Positions 1 to 11,218 are shown, counted from the stretch's first letter. The stretch: DNA of 64,000 bases from Lunularia cruciata (GCA_948567375.1 OX419761.1:35466501-35530500), one strand, 5' to 3'. The notes: generated from the letters alone by a model not told the origin. Translations and numbers: made by a program.

Positions 1-310
1 ACATTATCCAATGTACTTGACTTTTGTTGATTGTCATAGCGTATGCCAATTGAAGTAGAATTGGTGATGATGCAAGACAAAGAGCCAATTACTCCTAATA
101 GATGATATACCAATAAGAGGAGTTATTTTCCATCCAAGTTTTTAATAATGAATCTGGTTTGATTGCATAATCCAATTTACCAATGAAGATTATGCAAAAG
201 AATGATTGGAACACCAACCTTCAAATGGACCTTGCCACATTGTTGAATCTCAAAGTATTTAAAAACACTCAATAAGATATAATGATTCTTTTGTTATTCA
301 ACCTATGGCC
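1..310 (-). pseudogene. Helitron helicase, C-terminal motifs
   Basis: Read on the minus strand, this stretch encodes a block beginning LKVGVPIILLHNLHW, followed after one stop by IGLCNQTRF, and then LAYAMTINKSQ near the left edge. These match the late motifs of PIF1-family Helitron helicases (LKVGVPVMLLRN, GLCNGTRL and motif VI AMTINKSQGQTL). A one-base shift follows KSQ, after which TLDNV is readable in another frame. The piece ends exactly at the GGCC target duplication of the LTR element at 311, which shows that the LTR element landed inside the helicase. Confidence 0.82.
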
Positions 311-1002
311 TGTGAGCTGGCCTGCCTCTCACTCTGGATGAACCTCTGATGGCTATTATGGTAGCGCACCATGGACTAAGAAGGCAAAGAACCCAACTCC
401 ATCATACTCCTCCAAGGCTAACACTACAAGACTCAAAATATTACTCACTAGAGAACTCAATGAGAGAGGGATAGTTGTAAATGAAAGGATGATGAGTACC
501 TCATCACCCCTAGTTTATTACACTTGTGAAATAGTTATGCACCAAAATTACTAATTACTAGAGTAACTCAAGTTACTAGACTTAAAGTCAAGTAAAGTCA
601 AAAAGTACAAAGGAATATCCATACACATGGGCATATTCCACTAAGCATGTAATCTTATCTGGACCCAACCACTAAGTCAAGAATTCCTTCACATGGGCTA
701 TCCTTGGACTAAAGAAGAATCCAAAACAAAAAGGCTTGCGGGCCCAAGAGTTCTCAACTTTTTCCTCAAAGCCAAACGCCTAGGAATAATACCAAATCAA
801 CACACTAGAATCCAAAATAGTGGTGCTCATCTTTTCCACTTCCTCCAAAGAAATGTCCCTACTATCTTAGCTATGACTAATTGTAGCTAATCATGACTAA
901 TATAGAACCATTATTTATCTCTATATAAATAATATCTCTCATGTATTTATAATACCAAGGTAAATATCACAATACCACACACATGCACATATGGGTGTTA
1001 CA
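311..1002 (-). repeat. 3' LTR of the Tat/Athila-like element
   Basis: This 692-bp direct repeat matches 11,219-11,910. On the minus strand it opens TGTAACACCCATATG at 1,002 and closes at TGTGAG (plus sense) at 311. A purine-rich tract, CCGGGAGTAAA on the minus strand, lies directly inside at 1,003-1,016 and fits a polypurine tract. The ORF of 65 codons at 693-890 falls inside this LTR and is not a gene. Confidence 0.9.
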
Positions 1003-1027
1003 TTTACTCCCGGACTAAGTTTCCACT

Positions 1028-2233
1028 TTTCCCTCAAAGTGAAGATCTTTCTACCTTTTATGATACATCTTAAACTTATTATGGTTAATCCTATCAGAGT
1101 GTCTTCCTCCCAACTCCTTGAGATGAAAGGTGTAATTGCCCCACACCTTCTCCACTATGAAAGGTCCAAAGTACTTAGGCAAAAACTTTTTTTGCACTCT
1201 TTTGAATTGAATAGAATCAAACAACATTACCCCATCACCTTCTTTGAAAGGCTCCACCTTCTTCTTCATGGTTGTCCTATACTCCCACAAAACTGCATGA
1301 ATCTTCTTATCCCAATGATGTTTAGCCCCCTCCATTTCTGCATCTTTGGCCAACATCATGCACAAGATCTGATTGGTTCTTTCTACCAAGCCATTAGAAT
1401 TTGGCTTATAGGATGTAGTTACTCTATGTGTGATAGAGAAATGTCATAGCATGGCTGTAGTAATGCTTCTTGTAAACTCTCCTCCTTGATTAGAAACCAA
1501 CTCCAAAGGGCATCCAAACCTAGTGATAATGTGTTGATAAAGAATCTACCAACTCCATCTTCATTTTTGTCCCTCAATGGTCTAGCCTCAGCCCACTTGG
1601 TAAGGTAATCAGTAACTACCACAATGTACCAATTGTTCCTTGGGGTTCTATTGAGAGGAACTACAAAATCAATTCCCCACTTCTCAAAAGGTTCTGGCAA
1701 TGTAATTGATCGAAGTGGTGGAGTGGAAGTAGTCTTTCTAGCAAAAGCTTGAAAAACATGACAAGTTTTTCAATAATTAAGACAATCCTTGAAAAATCCA
1801 TCCAATAGTAACTTGCATCTAGAATCTTGAAAGCAATCACCTTTCTTGCAAAGTGTTCTCCATACACTAAACCTTCATGAAACTCCTTTATGAATAGGAT
1901 AGACTCTTCCTTATGCACTGCTCTTTGAAGTAGACCATCTGCTCCTTGGTGAAAAAGAATATCCTCCACCATTATGTAAGGTCTAGATCTTGTTGCAATG
2001 GCCTTCCTCTCCCTAGCATGCATCCCTCCTGGAAATTTACCTCTTGTCACAAAATCCAAAATCTCCTTATACTCCATTGGAACCTCTTGAGTGACTGAGA
2101 TTGACATGAGCTCCCTATCTGGGAAGGAATCATCCAATGACTCATTTCCATCATGATCATAAGCCCTAGATAACAAATCAGCATTTGCATGTTTCTTTCT
2201 TGGCCCATCCTCAAATGGTGTAGTCATACTCAA
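1028..2233 (-). pseudogene. Integrase of the Tat/Athila-like element
   Basis: Minus-strand fragments give a start-of-core block PEPFEKWGIDFV (near 1,690), TDYLTKWAEARPL, VSNQGGEF (near 1,490) and VERTNQIL (near 1,385), followed by the C-terminal FGPFIVEKVWGNYTFHL block. These are the D, D and E neighbourhoods of a retroviral-type integrase core. The second catalytic aspartate is Asn in VSNQGGEF. The upstream part (2,233-1,750) holds the linker after RNase H and a degraded zinc-binding head. Stops and at least two frameshifts separate the pieces, so no functional enzyme can be made. Confidence 0.85.
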
Positions 2234-3521
2234 ACAAGAGTATCATCCACCTTGCTAGCCTTCCTTCCACATTAAGCTTTTTGGAGATGTACTTCAAAGC
2301 CTTGTGATCCGTGACAATTGTGGCTTTCCTTGCAATGAAATAATGTCTAAACTTCTTGAGACCAAAGATCACTACCAACCCTAGAGTAGTTCTTTTTTGC
2401 TGAAACCATCTGCCTACTAGCATAAGCTATTAGATGATCATGCCCATCTTGGTCTAATTGACTAGGAGTGCATCCTATGGCTACATTAGAAGCATCAATG
2501 TAAAGGATGAAAGGCTTACTCCAATTAGGTTCAGCAAGAATTGGAGCTACAAGAAGGGATTGCTTGAGCTCCTCAAAAGCTTTGAGAGCCTCCTTGTCTT
2601 CCAAAATCACCATGTAATCTACACCATTCTTCATGTAGATGGTCAATGCATGAGCCTTGTTGGAAATGGAGAAGATGAACCTCCTATAGTACCCTACCAT
2701 ACCCAAGAATTGGAATAACCTTGTCAAGCTTGAAGGAAATGGAAGGTTTGAGATTTTCCTCACCTTCTCAAGATAAACTGCTATTCCATCCTTGGAGATG
2801 ATGTGCCCTAAAAGTAGACCTTCTTCACATCCAAAAATGCACTTCTCTAGGTTGAGTGATGCATTTGCCTCATCCAAGCATTGCAAGACCTTGATTAGGT
2901 GCTCAAAGTGCTCCTCTGTGCTCCCATAAACACAAAAGTCATCAATGGAGTCTCTCATAAATTTCCCAATAAAAGGTTCAAATACCTTGTCCATGAACCA
3001 TTGGAATGTAGTTGGAGCATTACAAAGCCCAAAAGGCATGACCTTGAAAGCGTAAGTCCTCTAAGGTGTGATGAATGTGGTGAGTTGTTGATGCTCTAGT
3101 GCAATTGTGATTTGGTTATATCCACTTTAACCATCTCCAAAACTATACCTCTCATGACCTGCAACCTCCTCCAAGATCTCATCAATGAATGGCAATAGGT
3201 AGTAGTCCTTCTTGGTAACAACATTGAGCTTCTTGCTATCCATACATACCTGAAGCCTACCATTCTTTTTTTTCACAATGACAATTGGAGACACCCATTC
3301 TGAATTCTCCACCTCAAAGATAAATCCGGCCTCCTTGGTTTATCAATCTCCTCCTTTGCAACCAAAGATATTGGTGGGCTAATGCAATGTTGCTTTTGGC
3401 GGATTGGTCTTGCATGTGACTCCTCCTCTATCTTGTGCTCCTCCAAGGTAACTTCCTTCAAATCCTTATAACTAAAAGCAAACACATGGATAAACTTGCG
3501 GAGAATCTCCTCAAATCTCAC
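2211..3521 (-). pseudogene. Reverse transcriptase and RNase H of the Tat/Athila-like element
   Basis: From right to left on the minus strand: RT entry block WVSPIVIVKKKNGRLQVC (about 3,300), MPFGLCNAPTTFQWFMDKVF (3,039), the active-site region SIDDFCVYG in place of YVDDF-type sequence, GHIISKDGIAV, the RT-connection, RNase H YIDASNVAIGC, and TIVTDHKALKYISKK. Family members use this enzyme to copy genomic RNA into DNA in the cytoplasmic particle. Breaks near 3,040-3,130 and near 2,350 disrupt the frame. Confidence 0.88.
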
Positions 3522-3621
3522 CTTCCCTCCTTGGTAACATTTGGGCCATACTTGAGGGTAGATAACCTTCTCTCTATCTCCTCAAGTGTCAACGGTGATT
3601 TGTCTAGGTCTTTCAAAACCT

Positions 3622-4301
3622 CTAGCTTAGGTGCAAAATCCATAACATACAAGGGATACACATTTGAATCAGATTCAGATTCATCTTCCTCCGTGGAAGT
3701 CTCCTTTCCATGCTTGTGTCCACACCTAAAGCTCCTTCTTTAGAATCTAATTCCCAATAATCAGAAGATGGTGTATCTAAATGTGAAGCATTGGTAGTGT
3801 TAGTCACATTGATTGTGAATTTATGGTTTGATGGCCCAATCCTCAAGTACCATTTGTGCCATTGATAAGTTGTGGGTGATGCTCTCAACCATAGCTTCCC
3901 AAGAAGTAAATCATAGCTTGAATCCTTCAAGACTTGGAAATTCATGAGATTTTGAACTCCCATGACTGAAACTACCACCTTATCCATCACCCCTACAGGT
4001 CAAACTTGTTGCTTGTTTGCCATGCTCACCACAAATGTTGAAGTTCTTGAGGGTATCATACCAACTTCTTCATCAATCTTTCTGACATGGCATTCACTAT
4101 TGATCCTCCATCAACAAGTGCATCCTTGATGTTGTGACCACTCACTCTTACATCAATCTTGGAGGCATATTCACAAACCTCCCATGGTGTTGGCTTGGCA
4201 TCCACCACCCCCATTGATACTAGAGCATTTTCTTTCTTCTTCCTCTTGCTCCTTGTAGAACTCAAACCACCTCTAAGCTCCTTTCTCAAAGTAGGGTTCA
4301 A
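3622..4301 (-). pseudogene. Aspartic protease region of the Tat/Athila-like element
   Basis: The minus strand encodes KIDVRVSGHNIKDALVDGGS (near 4,130-4,170) followed by VNAMSERLMKKL, a plant Ty3/gypsy protease core in which the usual D-[ST]-G active site reads DGG. A second segment (3,990-3,622) with SYDLLLGKLWLR corresponds to the later ILG-type protease motif. The reading frame ends at about 4,303, where the family A insertion begins. The zinc-knuckle part of gag expected just upstream is missing. Confidence 0.75.
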
Positions 4302-4302
4302 A

Positions 4303-4569
4303 AGAAGCTTCCTTGAGCCACTTTCTTAGAGTGCAAGCCAAGTTTACTAGGAAGCTTCTCAAGAAGCTTCCTTCTAGAAGCCGCCTACTTGGTGTGCAAA
4401 CTAAGCTAGTTAGAAGCTTCTAGAAGCTACCTGCTTAGAGCACAAGTTAACTAGTCAGGAAGGTTCCCAAGAAGCTTCCTAGATGCTTTTGGAATATTCT
4501 AGGCTAATTTGGCTTATTCTCTACTTTGTTAGCCTTACTAACTATGTCGCTAAACTCCATACTGTTACA
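4303..4569 (-). repeat. Truncated 3' LTR, family A
   Basis: This aligns with 8,626-8,977 and with the split LTR at 55,855-62,928. It ends with the canonical TGTTACA at 4,569 (plus sense) and runs directly into the pyrimidine complement of a polypurine tract (TATTCTCCCAC). About 130 bp of the distal end is missing. It keeps a ~60-bp segment, rich in GAAGCTTC, that the 5' LTR at 8,626 lacks. Confidence 0.85.
4413..4425. promoter_or_regulatory. Perfect heat-shock element match in family A LTR
   Basis: The sequence GAAgcTTCtaGAA is a three-unit nGAAnnTTCnnGAAn heat-shock element. The same 13 bases occur in the other LTR at 8,821-8,833. Function is inferred from motif identity only. Confidence 0.5.
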
Positions 4570-5620
4570 TATTCTCCCACTGCTAGTTGGTGATGTCCTC
4601 GTCGCCATTGAAGCTTCAAACTCCTGGCCATTTTTGCATTTTGGAGGTGAGAAAGAGGTTCCCATGTGGCATCATAAGGAGGTACTCTTTCCAAAGAACC
4701 TTGTACTCCGTATGGTGGCGGCATCCTTGTTGGATGTGGCGACGTGCAAGGATACAATCAACTTCATACTCCTCATGATCATGGATAGTGATAAGGGGAG
4801 GAGGAGGTTGGACTCAAGAGGAGAAAGAAGACGGGTTAGGAACAAAGGGTTTCAACTTGGAAACATGAAAGACATGATGGATGTGCATATGACAAGGCAA
4901 GGCAAGTCAGTAAGCAACCGGAGAGACAATTTGGGTGACATTAAAAGATCCTATCCAATTAGGGGCAAGTTTACAAACTTGGGTATCAAGTGGGGGGGTT
5001 AGATAACTGGAAGATAACATAACTTTATCACCAACTTCAAAGGTGAGATCGCAACGATGATGGTCCACATATTGTTTTTGACAATTCTGAGCAACAAGGA
5101 GGTGAGATTTGGCTTGTTGGAGAGATTCGTAAATGGTGGTCAAGAGGTTGAAGTATGGGGGACTTGAGACGGAGGAGGAGCAAGAAGAGAATCTAGGACA
5201 AGCGGATCTTGGCCAAAATTGAGAAAGAAAAGAGAGATCTGGTGCTTGCATGTTTAGAGTTATTATATGCAAACTCCGTAGCTGTAAGACATTGATTCCA
5301 ATTGGTATGGTGAATGTTGAAAAAGGCACAAAGCATATCTTCCAAGGTGCAATTTGCAGTTTGAGGATGATAGGTTGTGGACAAAGCAAGCTTGGTTCCA
5401 AGTAGCTAGAAGACTGCTTGTCAAAACTTTCCAATGAAGCAAGAATCACGGTTGGAGATGAGTACATGTGGCATCCCATGATGTTTGAAGACATTATTGA
5501 AGTAGAGTTGCACCAAGGTTAGAGCATCCATAGTATCAACCGTTGGTGCCAAATGGATTTGCTTACTAAGCTTATCCACAAACACCACAATTGTTGTGTG
5601 ACCTTATTGTGTCTTGGGTA
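4570..5620 (-). pseudogene. Integrase C-terminus and chromodomain, family A
   Basis: Minus-strand reading shows an integrase core remnant (FVPFSTFTIPIGINVLQL, near 5,330), the GDKVMLSSSYL block (near 5,030) that precedes the chromodomain, and YDATWEPLSHLQNA (near 4,670), the aromatic W-E-P signature of a chromodomain. In chromoviruses the chromodomain steers integration to marked chromatin. Frameshifts separate the pieces. The region 62,929-64,000 is a closely similar copy. Confidence 0.85.
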
Positions 5621-6299
5621 AGGAGGTTATGAGATCTAAGCTCACATGTTCCCAAAAAAGTAGTTAGAATGGGAAGTGGTTGAAGGAGCCCACTCGGGTT
5701 TTGGTTACAGGCCTTGTTACGTTAACAACTCTCACATCGGACAAAGTCCCAAACATCTTGTGTCATGTAGGGCCACCACCATTGGCATTGAATGGTGCCC
5801 AAGGCCTTGTCCACTCCCATGTGACCAGCTATTGGTAAATCATGAGCAAAAGGCGCACAAGTCAAAGATCACCTTTGGCTGGAACATAGATCTGGTCCAC
5901 ATAGAATAAAAGGCCTTCCTTGAAGGAGAAGGTGTTGTACTCATTGTCGCATGTTGTCAAATGACCATGTACCATTTGGAAGAAGGGATCTTGTTGTAAA
6001 GTTGATCAAAACTCGTTATGGACCTTGGGGTCAATTGACACCATCGCAATTGCCGCCGTGATGAAAGGAAGAGCCTTCAAATCAAGTTGTTGTGATAGAG
6101 CATCAAGAATGACGTAGAACCGACCTGGTTTGTACTCAAGTTTGATGTCAAAAAATTGGAGTTGCTTTACCCATCGATGATGTCAACTCTTCATGTGCTC
6201 CAAGTGTAGGGTCTGCAACAATGGCTTGTGATTAGTTTGCATGATCACTTGTTTCCCCAAGAGATAATGCTTCCATACCTTGGTGGCATATACCATTGC

Positions 6300-6766
6300 A
6301 AGTTGTTCCCGATCTCAAGCAGAGTAATTTCTTTCAGCTGTATTTAGTCAGAGAGACACAAAGGCAATGGGATGAAGTCCATCTGGGAATTCCTATTGCA
6401 ACACAGCTCCAATTGCAAAGTTAGAAGCATCAAAATCAACCATACAAGGTAGTTGAGGATCATATGGTTGAAGAATGGGTCTTGAAGACACCATATGCTT
6501 TAACTTCTGGAATGCTTCTTCATGCTTGGTGGTCCACCAGAAGCTCAAGTTCTTTCCTAAGAGGTCAGTCAATGGTGCAACCACATGAGCATAATAGTGG
6601 ATGAAACGTCAATAAAAGCTGGCCAATCCATTGAATGCCCATACTTCTGTAGCATCCTTTGGGGTAGGCCAATCAGTAATGACCTTGATCTTCTCTTCTT
6701 CCATCTTGATCCCCTCTGATGAGATCTTATGCACCAAGAAGGTAACCTCCTTCTGCCAAAAGGCAC
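6300..6766 (-). pseudogene. RNase H region, family A
   Basis: Minus-strand blocks VAPLTDLLGKNLSFWWT, EEAFQKLKHMVSSRPIL and VDFDASNFAIGAVLQ are the RT-connection and first RNase H motif of a Ty3/gypsy pol. The remaining RNase H motifs toward 6,000 are too eroded to place exactly. Stop codons are present. Confidence 0.8.
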
Positions 6767-7424
6767 ACTTTGACTTCTTGTAGTAAAATTTCCATTGTCG
6801 TAGTTGTCTTAGGACTTCTCGCACATGATTCACGTGTTCTACCTCTATCTTGCTATAGATTAAGATATCATCCAAGAACACCACCACGGACAGATCCAAT
6901 AGTCTATCCAACACCCGATGCATCTGATCCATGAAGACTGCTGGAGCATTAATGAGTCCAAAAGGTAGAACTCTCCACTCAAAATGCCCATACCTTGTGC
7001 AAAAGGTAATATTTTGCACATCCTCTCTATCAATAAGAATTTGCCAATAGCCGCTACAAAGATCTAACTTGGAAAAGTAGCATGCTCCACTTAGTTGATC
7101 AAGCAGGTCATTGATCCAAGGTAAGGGATATGCATTCTTCACGGTTTTCTTATTGAGCCCACGATAATCAATACAAAAATGAAGTCCTCCATCCTTTTTT
7201 GGAACAAATAGTACCGGTACTCCCCAAGGAGAGGTCGCCATCATCAAACTACTTCCAATCACTGGCTTGATAGGAATACCCAATTCCTTTGCTACTTGCA
7301 TAGACATGCAATTCTTTGAACTTCTAGAATCAACCAAAATCCTACAACCCCGATTAGATATTGTACCTTGCAAGTGAAGCAAACTTGCATAGGTCAAGCC
7401 TTCAATCCCATTGGAACTAATCAA
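6609..7424 (-). pseudogene. Protease-RT fusion, family A, 271 codons open
   Basis: The frame starts in the protease (LVDSRSSKNC, a changed DSGAT active site), then jumps within about 30 residues into the RT block VPVLFVPKKDGG and CIDYRGLNKKTVKNAYPLP. It continues through LPFGLINAPAVF and the active site VVFLDDILIYS to the thumb. The end of the protease and the N-terminal part of RT are missing, yet the frame stays open, so an internal in-frame deletion is inferred. The protease active site is altered, so a working enzyme is unlikely. Confidence 0.85.
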
Positions 7425-7453
7425 GCTCCCAGTAGGCGGCTCAAAATCTCCTA

Positions 7454-8350
7454 CTAGGATTCCTTGTTTCCTTGATCATTCTGCTCCACAACCTCCACTT
7501 GGGCAACTTGTTGAGGTCGTCCATTCTTGAGTGGACATTCAGCAATGCAATGCCCCAATTGGCAACAATAAAAACAACCACCATTTTGTCGCAATTTCTC
7601 TCTATCTACTGTGCTAAGTGGTCTTTGTTGAATGGCATCAATTTCCATTGGTGTTGGCTCCTCCACTTGTGTGTAGTGTATTGGTAGGCTCTATGGAGGT
7701 CAAGGTCAAGACCAAGTTGTTGCCACCAATGAATCAAAATGTTTGGCCAACCGCTTGGCTTCCTCCAATGTTGTGGCTCTCGCATGGTTACCTCTAATTT
7801 GGTTCTTGCCTTCAAGCCCTTCACAAATTGATCCAGAGCTTCACCTTCCAATATATCTGGAATTTGCATGGTGGTGTTTTGAAACTACGTGATGTAGCTT
7901 CTTACAGAGCCAATCTGTTTCAACCCTGCGAGCTTATCTCATGCAGCTCGTGTGGCATTTATAGCTTGGAACTGACTAATTATTGCACTCTTGCATTCTG
8001 CCCATGTCAAGATTGGTGCAACAACTTGTTGTTCAGCTTGCTCCACTCAAAATCTCCACCATAGCTTTGCTACTCCATCCAATTGGCTAGAAGCCAAGAG
8101 AATCTATTTTTGCTCATCTTGTAGATTGGTAGCTTCAAAATAACATTCACAATCAAACACAAAATTCTCCACTACACCCAAAAGATTCTTGCCTTCAAAT
8201 ACCTTGGTTTTAGGGAATCTGATCCAATCTTCTTCTTCTCAAATTGGTACTCTCTCCACCTGCTCTTGTTGTCGAAGATCTTGTTCATCCAACAATTGAG
8301 TAAGGTGCTTGATTTATTGCTGCAAAGCAATGATAACATCAGGTATTGCC
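7454..8350 (-). pseudogene. Gag with CCHC zinc knuckle, family A
   Basis: CFYCCQLGHCIAECP (near 7,530-7,575) is a C-x2-C-x4-H-x4-C nucleocapsid knuckle. Upstream, IPDILEGEALDQFVKGLK and the KLEVTMREPQ block are capsid-like retrotransposon gag sequence. A frameshift at about 7,610-7,670 separates capsid from knuckle, and the N-terminal half toward 8,350 carries stops. Confidence 0.8.
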
Positions 8351-8608
8351 ACCATGGTTGCTACTCTATCACACCATTCCCAATCTATCTAATTTATTAA
8401 CACATAGAAATAGCACGTCCACCATTCTCCATAAGTTATAACCGGAAGCACCAAGGGTTCCTTAGATATGGTGATCATATGTAGAAAATCTTGTTCAAGT
8501 GCAAGGTGATGAATTGTATGAAACGATCTTTGGGTAGTATTTGGACAAGAAAATCCCAATGGTTTGGTGGAAGTGGATTTGGTGGTCCATAAATTCCATC
8601 CATCCTAT

Positions 8609-8625
8609 TCTTGCTCTAATACCAA
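8609..8625 (-). other. Primer-binding site, tRNA-iMet type
   Basis: Immediately inside the 5' LTR the minus strand reads TTGGTATTAGAGCAAG, one base from the TGGTATCAGAGC complement of initiator tRNA-Met. Its place next to the LTR end at 8,626 fixes the orientation of the element. Confidence 0.85.
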
Positions 8626-8977
8626 TGTAAAAGACCAAATCCGAGGAGAGAAATAGGAGAATGGAAACTCACATTGGGACACTTGAATGAAGGAAAACTC
8701 CAAATGCCTAGCATGAGCTTCGGCCTTAGTATTTATAGGTAGCATACAAGGCCCTTGAGAAGCTTCTCAAGAAGTCTTCTTCTAGAAGCCGCCTACTTGG
8801 CGTGCAAGCTAAGCTAGTTAGAAGCTTCTAGAAGCTACCTGCTTGGAGCACAAGTTAACTAGTCGGGAAGCTTCCCAAGAAGCTTCCTAGATGCTTTCAG
8901 AATGATCTAGGCTTATTTGGCTTATTCTCTACTTTGTTAGCCTTACTAACTATGTCGCTAAACTCCATATTGTTATA
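8626..8977 (-). repeat. 5' LTR, family A, 352 bp
   Basis: The plus sense opens TGTAAAAGACC and ends ATTGTTATA, where other copies end GTTACA. Read on the minus strand as a promoter, it has heat-shock-element units at 8,821-8,833 and a TATAAATA box at about 8,737-8,730. It lacks a ~60-bp GAAGCTTC-rich segment found in the partner LTR at 4,303, so the pair differ by an indel. Confidence 0.9.
8730..8833 (-). promoter_or_regulatory. Putative LTR promoter: heat-shock element plus TATA box
   Basis: GAAgcTTCtaGAA (8,821-8,833) is a perfect three-unit heat-shock element. About 85 bases downstream on the minus strand, TATAAATA (8,737-8,730) is a good TATA box. The arrangement is that of a heat-inducible plant promoter. 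Activity is inferred, and the copy is otherwise dead. Confidence 0.5.
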
Positions 8978-9712
8978 GTTGCACCACATTGATCTTGAGA
9001 TCTACAAGTTGTTTTGTGATGGTTTGAAGTGGATCCCTTGGTAGGGGTGCAAGAACTAGAGCAACTACTACTTGTGTTGCAACCCTTGTCACCAAAGTAT
9101 CAAAAGTTCCACCATACTTGTAACCTTGAGGAGGATGCACAATCTTCTTCACCACCAAATCACTCTCATCCCCTTCCAAACTCTCCTCCATACGAATTGC
9201 GATCTTGATAGCTTCAACCTTGGAAGAAGGTTTCTCATATCTCACCTTGCTTCTAATTTGTGGTCTCAATCCTCCCACAAACTTCTTGGTGAGCATAGTT
9301 CCTATGCCAATCATAATAGTCTCCACATCATCCCCACCCTTCTTCAACACTATGCGAGATCTAGACTCTAACTTTTCCACTCTTCCATATAGACTCTCAC
9401 TTTTTCTCCATCTCCTTGCCCGAGAAAGGTAACTTCACTCATCAATCTTTCATAACTCTCATCTAGAAGGAAGTTCTCAATGAGTGCTAAATTCAAACTC
9501 TCCCAAGACTCGTCTTGCACATCTCTCCTCTCTCTCTTTTGGTATTCTAACTCATACCATGTAAGTGATGCATCCTCAAAGAAATTTAGTAATAATGAGG
9601 CCCACTCATTCTTTCTCCTCTCATTGTTTCATATGCAAGCTCTCTTGAAGTCTCTCACAAAGGCCTCCACATCTTCTCCATCCTTGCCAAAGAAAACCGG
9701 AAGTTTCCCCAT
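8978..9712 (-). pseudogene. Gag of the Tat/Athila-like element
   Basis: Minus-strand reading starts MGKLPVFFGKDGEDVEAFV (9,712), continues through WASLLLNFFEDASLTWYEL and FVGGLRPQIRSKV, and ends at the family A insertion. This is the retrotransposon gag (capsid) pattern of plant Ty3/gypsy elements. One TGA follows FKRACI, and a frameshift lies near 9,380. The downstream zinc knuckle is lost, so the gag reading stops just where the inner 5' LTR begins (8,977). Confidence 0.82.
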
Positions 9713-11196
9713 CTTAACCTCTCATTATCTTTCTTTTCTCTCAATTTTTCTTTTCTAAAACTAATAGAGTATGTACATGACTAACACCATTTGAGATAAA
9801 TCCACCCTAGGTAACAAAAAAAGGTTCAAGTTGCTCCAAAATTTCTATAGCAACATCAAATCCTAGAGTGCATATTAATCAAACCCTCATGGATAGTTTA
9901 TCCATAAGTTGAAAGATTATCTCCATCATTAATCTTGAGAACTAGTTGATGAAAGTGGTAGTATTTTTGTAGTTGTACTAAGACTCTCTCCAAGATCTTC
10001 CACCAAAGTCTCCAAAAGTGCTTTTACTCCACTACACTCATGTCCTTTTGGACGTCCTTCAACTCCACAAACCCCACATAACTCCTTGGTCTTAGATCTT
10101 CTCCCTCCCAATCTTGGTGAAGAAGGTCCAACATGCAAACCCAAGTCAAGTTATCCTCTCCTTTCTCTCAATCTCTTGCTTTCAAAGGTCAATGGACATG
10201 AACTTGCCTTATGTCCCTTCTTTCTCGTAGAAAGCAATTAGACTCACTCCTTCCTCCAAGTGGTGTAGGTTTTTGGATCCTCTCAACACTTTCTTCAAAT
10301 TCTATTCTAAACTCTCTTTTCCTCAAATCCACCCTTGGAGAACCTTACATAGTCTCAATTTCCATTCTTGACATGTTCCCAAGATGAATCTAGACACTCA
10401 AACATGCTTTTTGTTGCTCTCAAATTCCTCATGCATGAGATCTCAACTCTACAGAATTGACACTTCCTCACAATGTCACTCAAATCTCTCAACAAGTATG
10501 TCATAATCCTGTGAAATTCTTCACACTTAATCACAACTTTAGGGCATCCCTCCCTACAGAATTTCAGATCTTTTCATCAAGCCATTTGGCCTAGGTATCT
10601 TTCTATTCAGTACACATATTTCAGATTTGGTCTGAAAATAACCCTCCTCACTTTAAAAACTCATAACACTATGTGCAAGAATTATCTCTCTCTAATTTTT
10701 GTATCAAAAGGTAGGACACAATGCACTGAATTTTCTTGGAAATGTTCAAAACAATGCACTAAAAATTTAATAAATGGCAGACTATGTACAATTTTCTAGA
10801 GAGCATACAGTTGTGGGAGCAGTTTACCCTATTAACTTTCAAAAATACTAGTGCATTGCACATAGCAGATCTCACAATAATTTTAAGTGTTCTAGCTGAA
10901 GGATAACCCAAGCTATCATGTCTAGAAATTTCAAGTCCAAATCTCAAACTTGAGATTTTGCTCAAAATCACCTTAATCCCCAAAATCTGCAATACACCTC
11001 ACACTATCTCTCCAAATCCTCTCATGTGTGCAAGATATATAAAATCACCTCAAATACATCATAATGAACTATAGGGTATACAAATGGGTCCAAGATCAGC
11101 CCTCTTCTCCCATAAAGTTGTCTCCAAGTGAGCTCTCATAGCCTCCTTCTAATTTATATAGAATTGTACATAGAACATTATCGTGTCTTCTAGAGA
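9713..11196 (-). other. Leader between 5' LTR and gag
   Basis: About 1.5 kb separate the primer-binding site from gag. Short ORFs exist (for example 70 codons on the minus strand at 10,144-9,929) but none resembles a known domain. The plus strand here is pyrimidine-rich. Long untranslated leaders are usual for Tat/Athila elements. I see no further gene. Confidence 0.6.
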
Positions 11197-11218
11197 GGTC
11201 TCGGCAACAAAACCAAAA
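11197..11218 (-). other. Primer-binding site, tRNA-Asp-like
   Basis: The minus strand reads TTTTGGTTTTGTTGCCGAG directly after the 5' LTR. It resembles the TGGCGCCGTTGCCGGGG site of plant Tat/Athila elements, with transitions that fit methyl-cytosine decay. Confidence 0.6.

Larger units (their letters stand above)
4303..8977 (-). mobile_element. Chromovirus 'family A' nested in the Tat/Athila-like element
   Basis: A minus-strand Ty3/gypsy element with a complete 5' LTR (8,626-8,977), a tRNA-iMet type primer site, and a 3' LTR that lacks its last ~130 bp (4,303-4,569). Gag, zinc knuckle, protease, RT, RNase H, integrase and a C-terminal chromodomain are recognisable in order. No matching target duplication is visible, because the left end was removed by a deletion that also took part of the host element. 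Related copies lie at 44.1-47.95 kb (plus) and 55.86-64 kb (minus). Confidence 0.88.

Noticed and set aside
693-890. 65-codon frame, repeated at 11,568-11,756
   Set aside because: Both lie in the LTRs of one element and are unlikely to be translated.
4526-5002. 158-codon plus-strand frame, and its twin at 62,974-63,375
   Set aside because: Both are antisense to the family A integrase and chromodomain; the similarity between them reflects the shared transposon.
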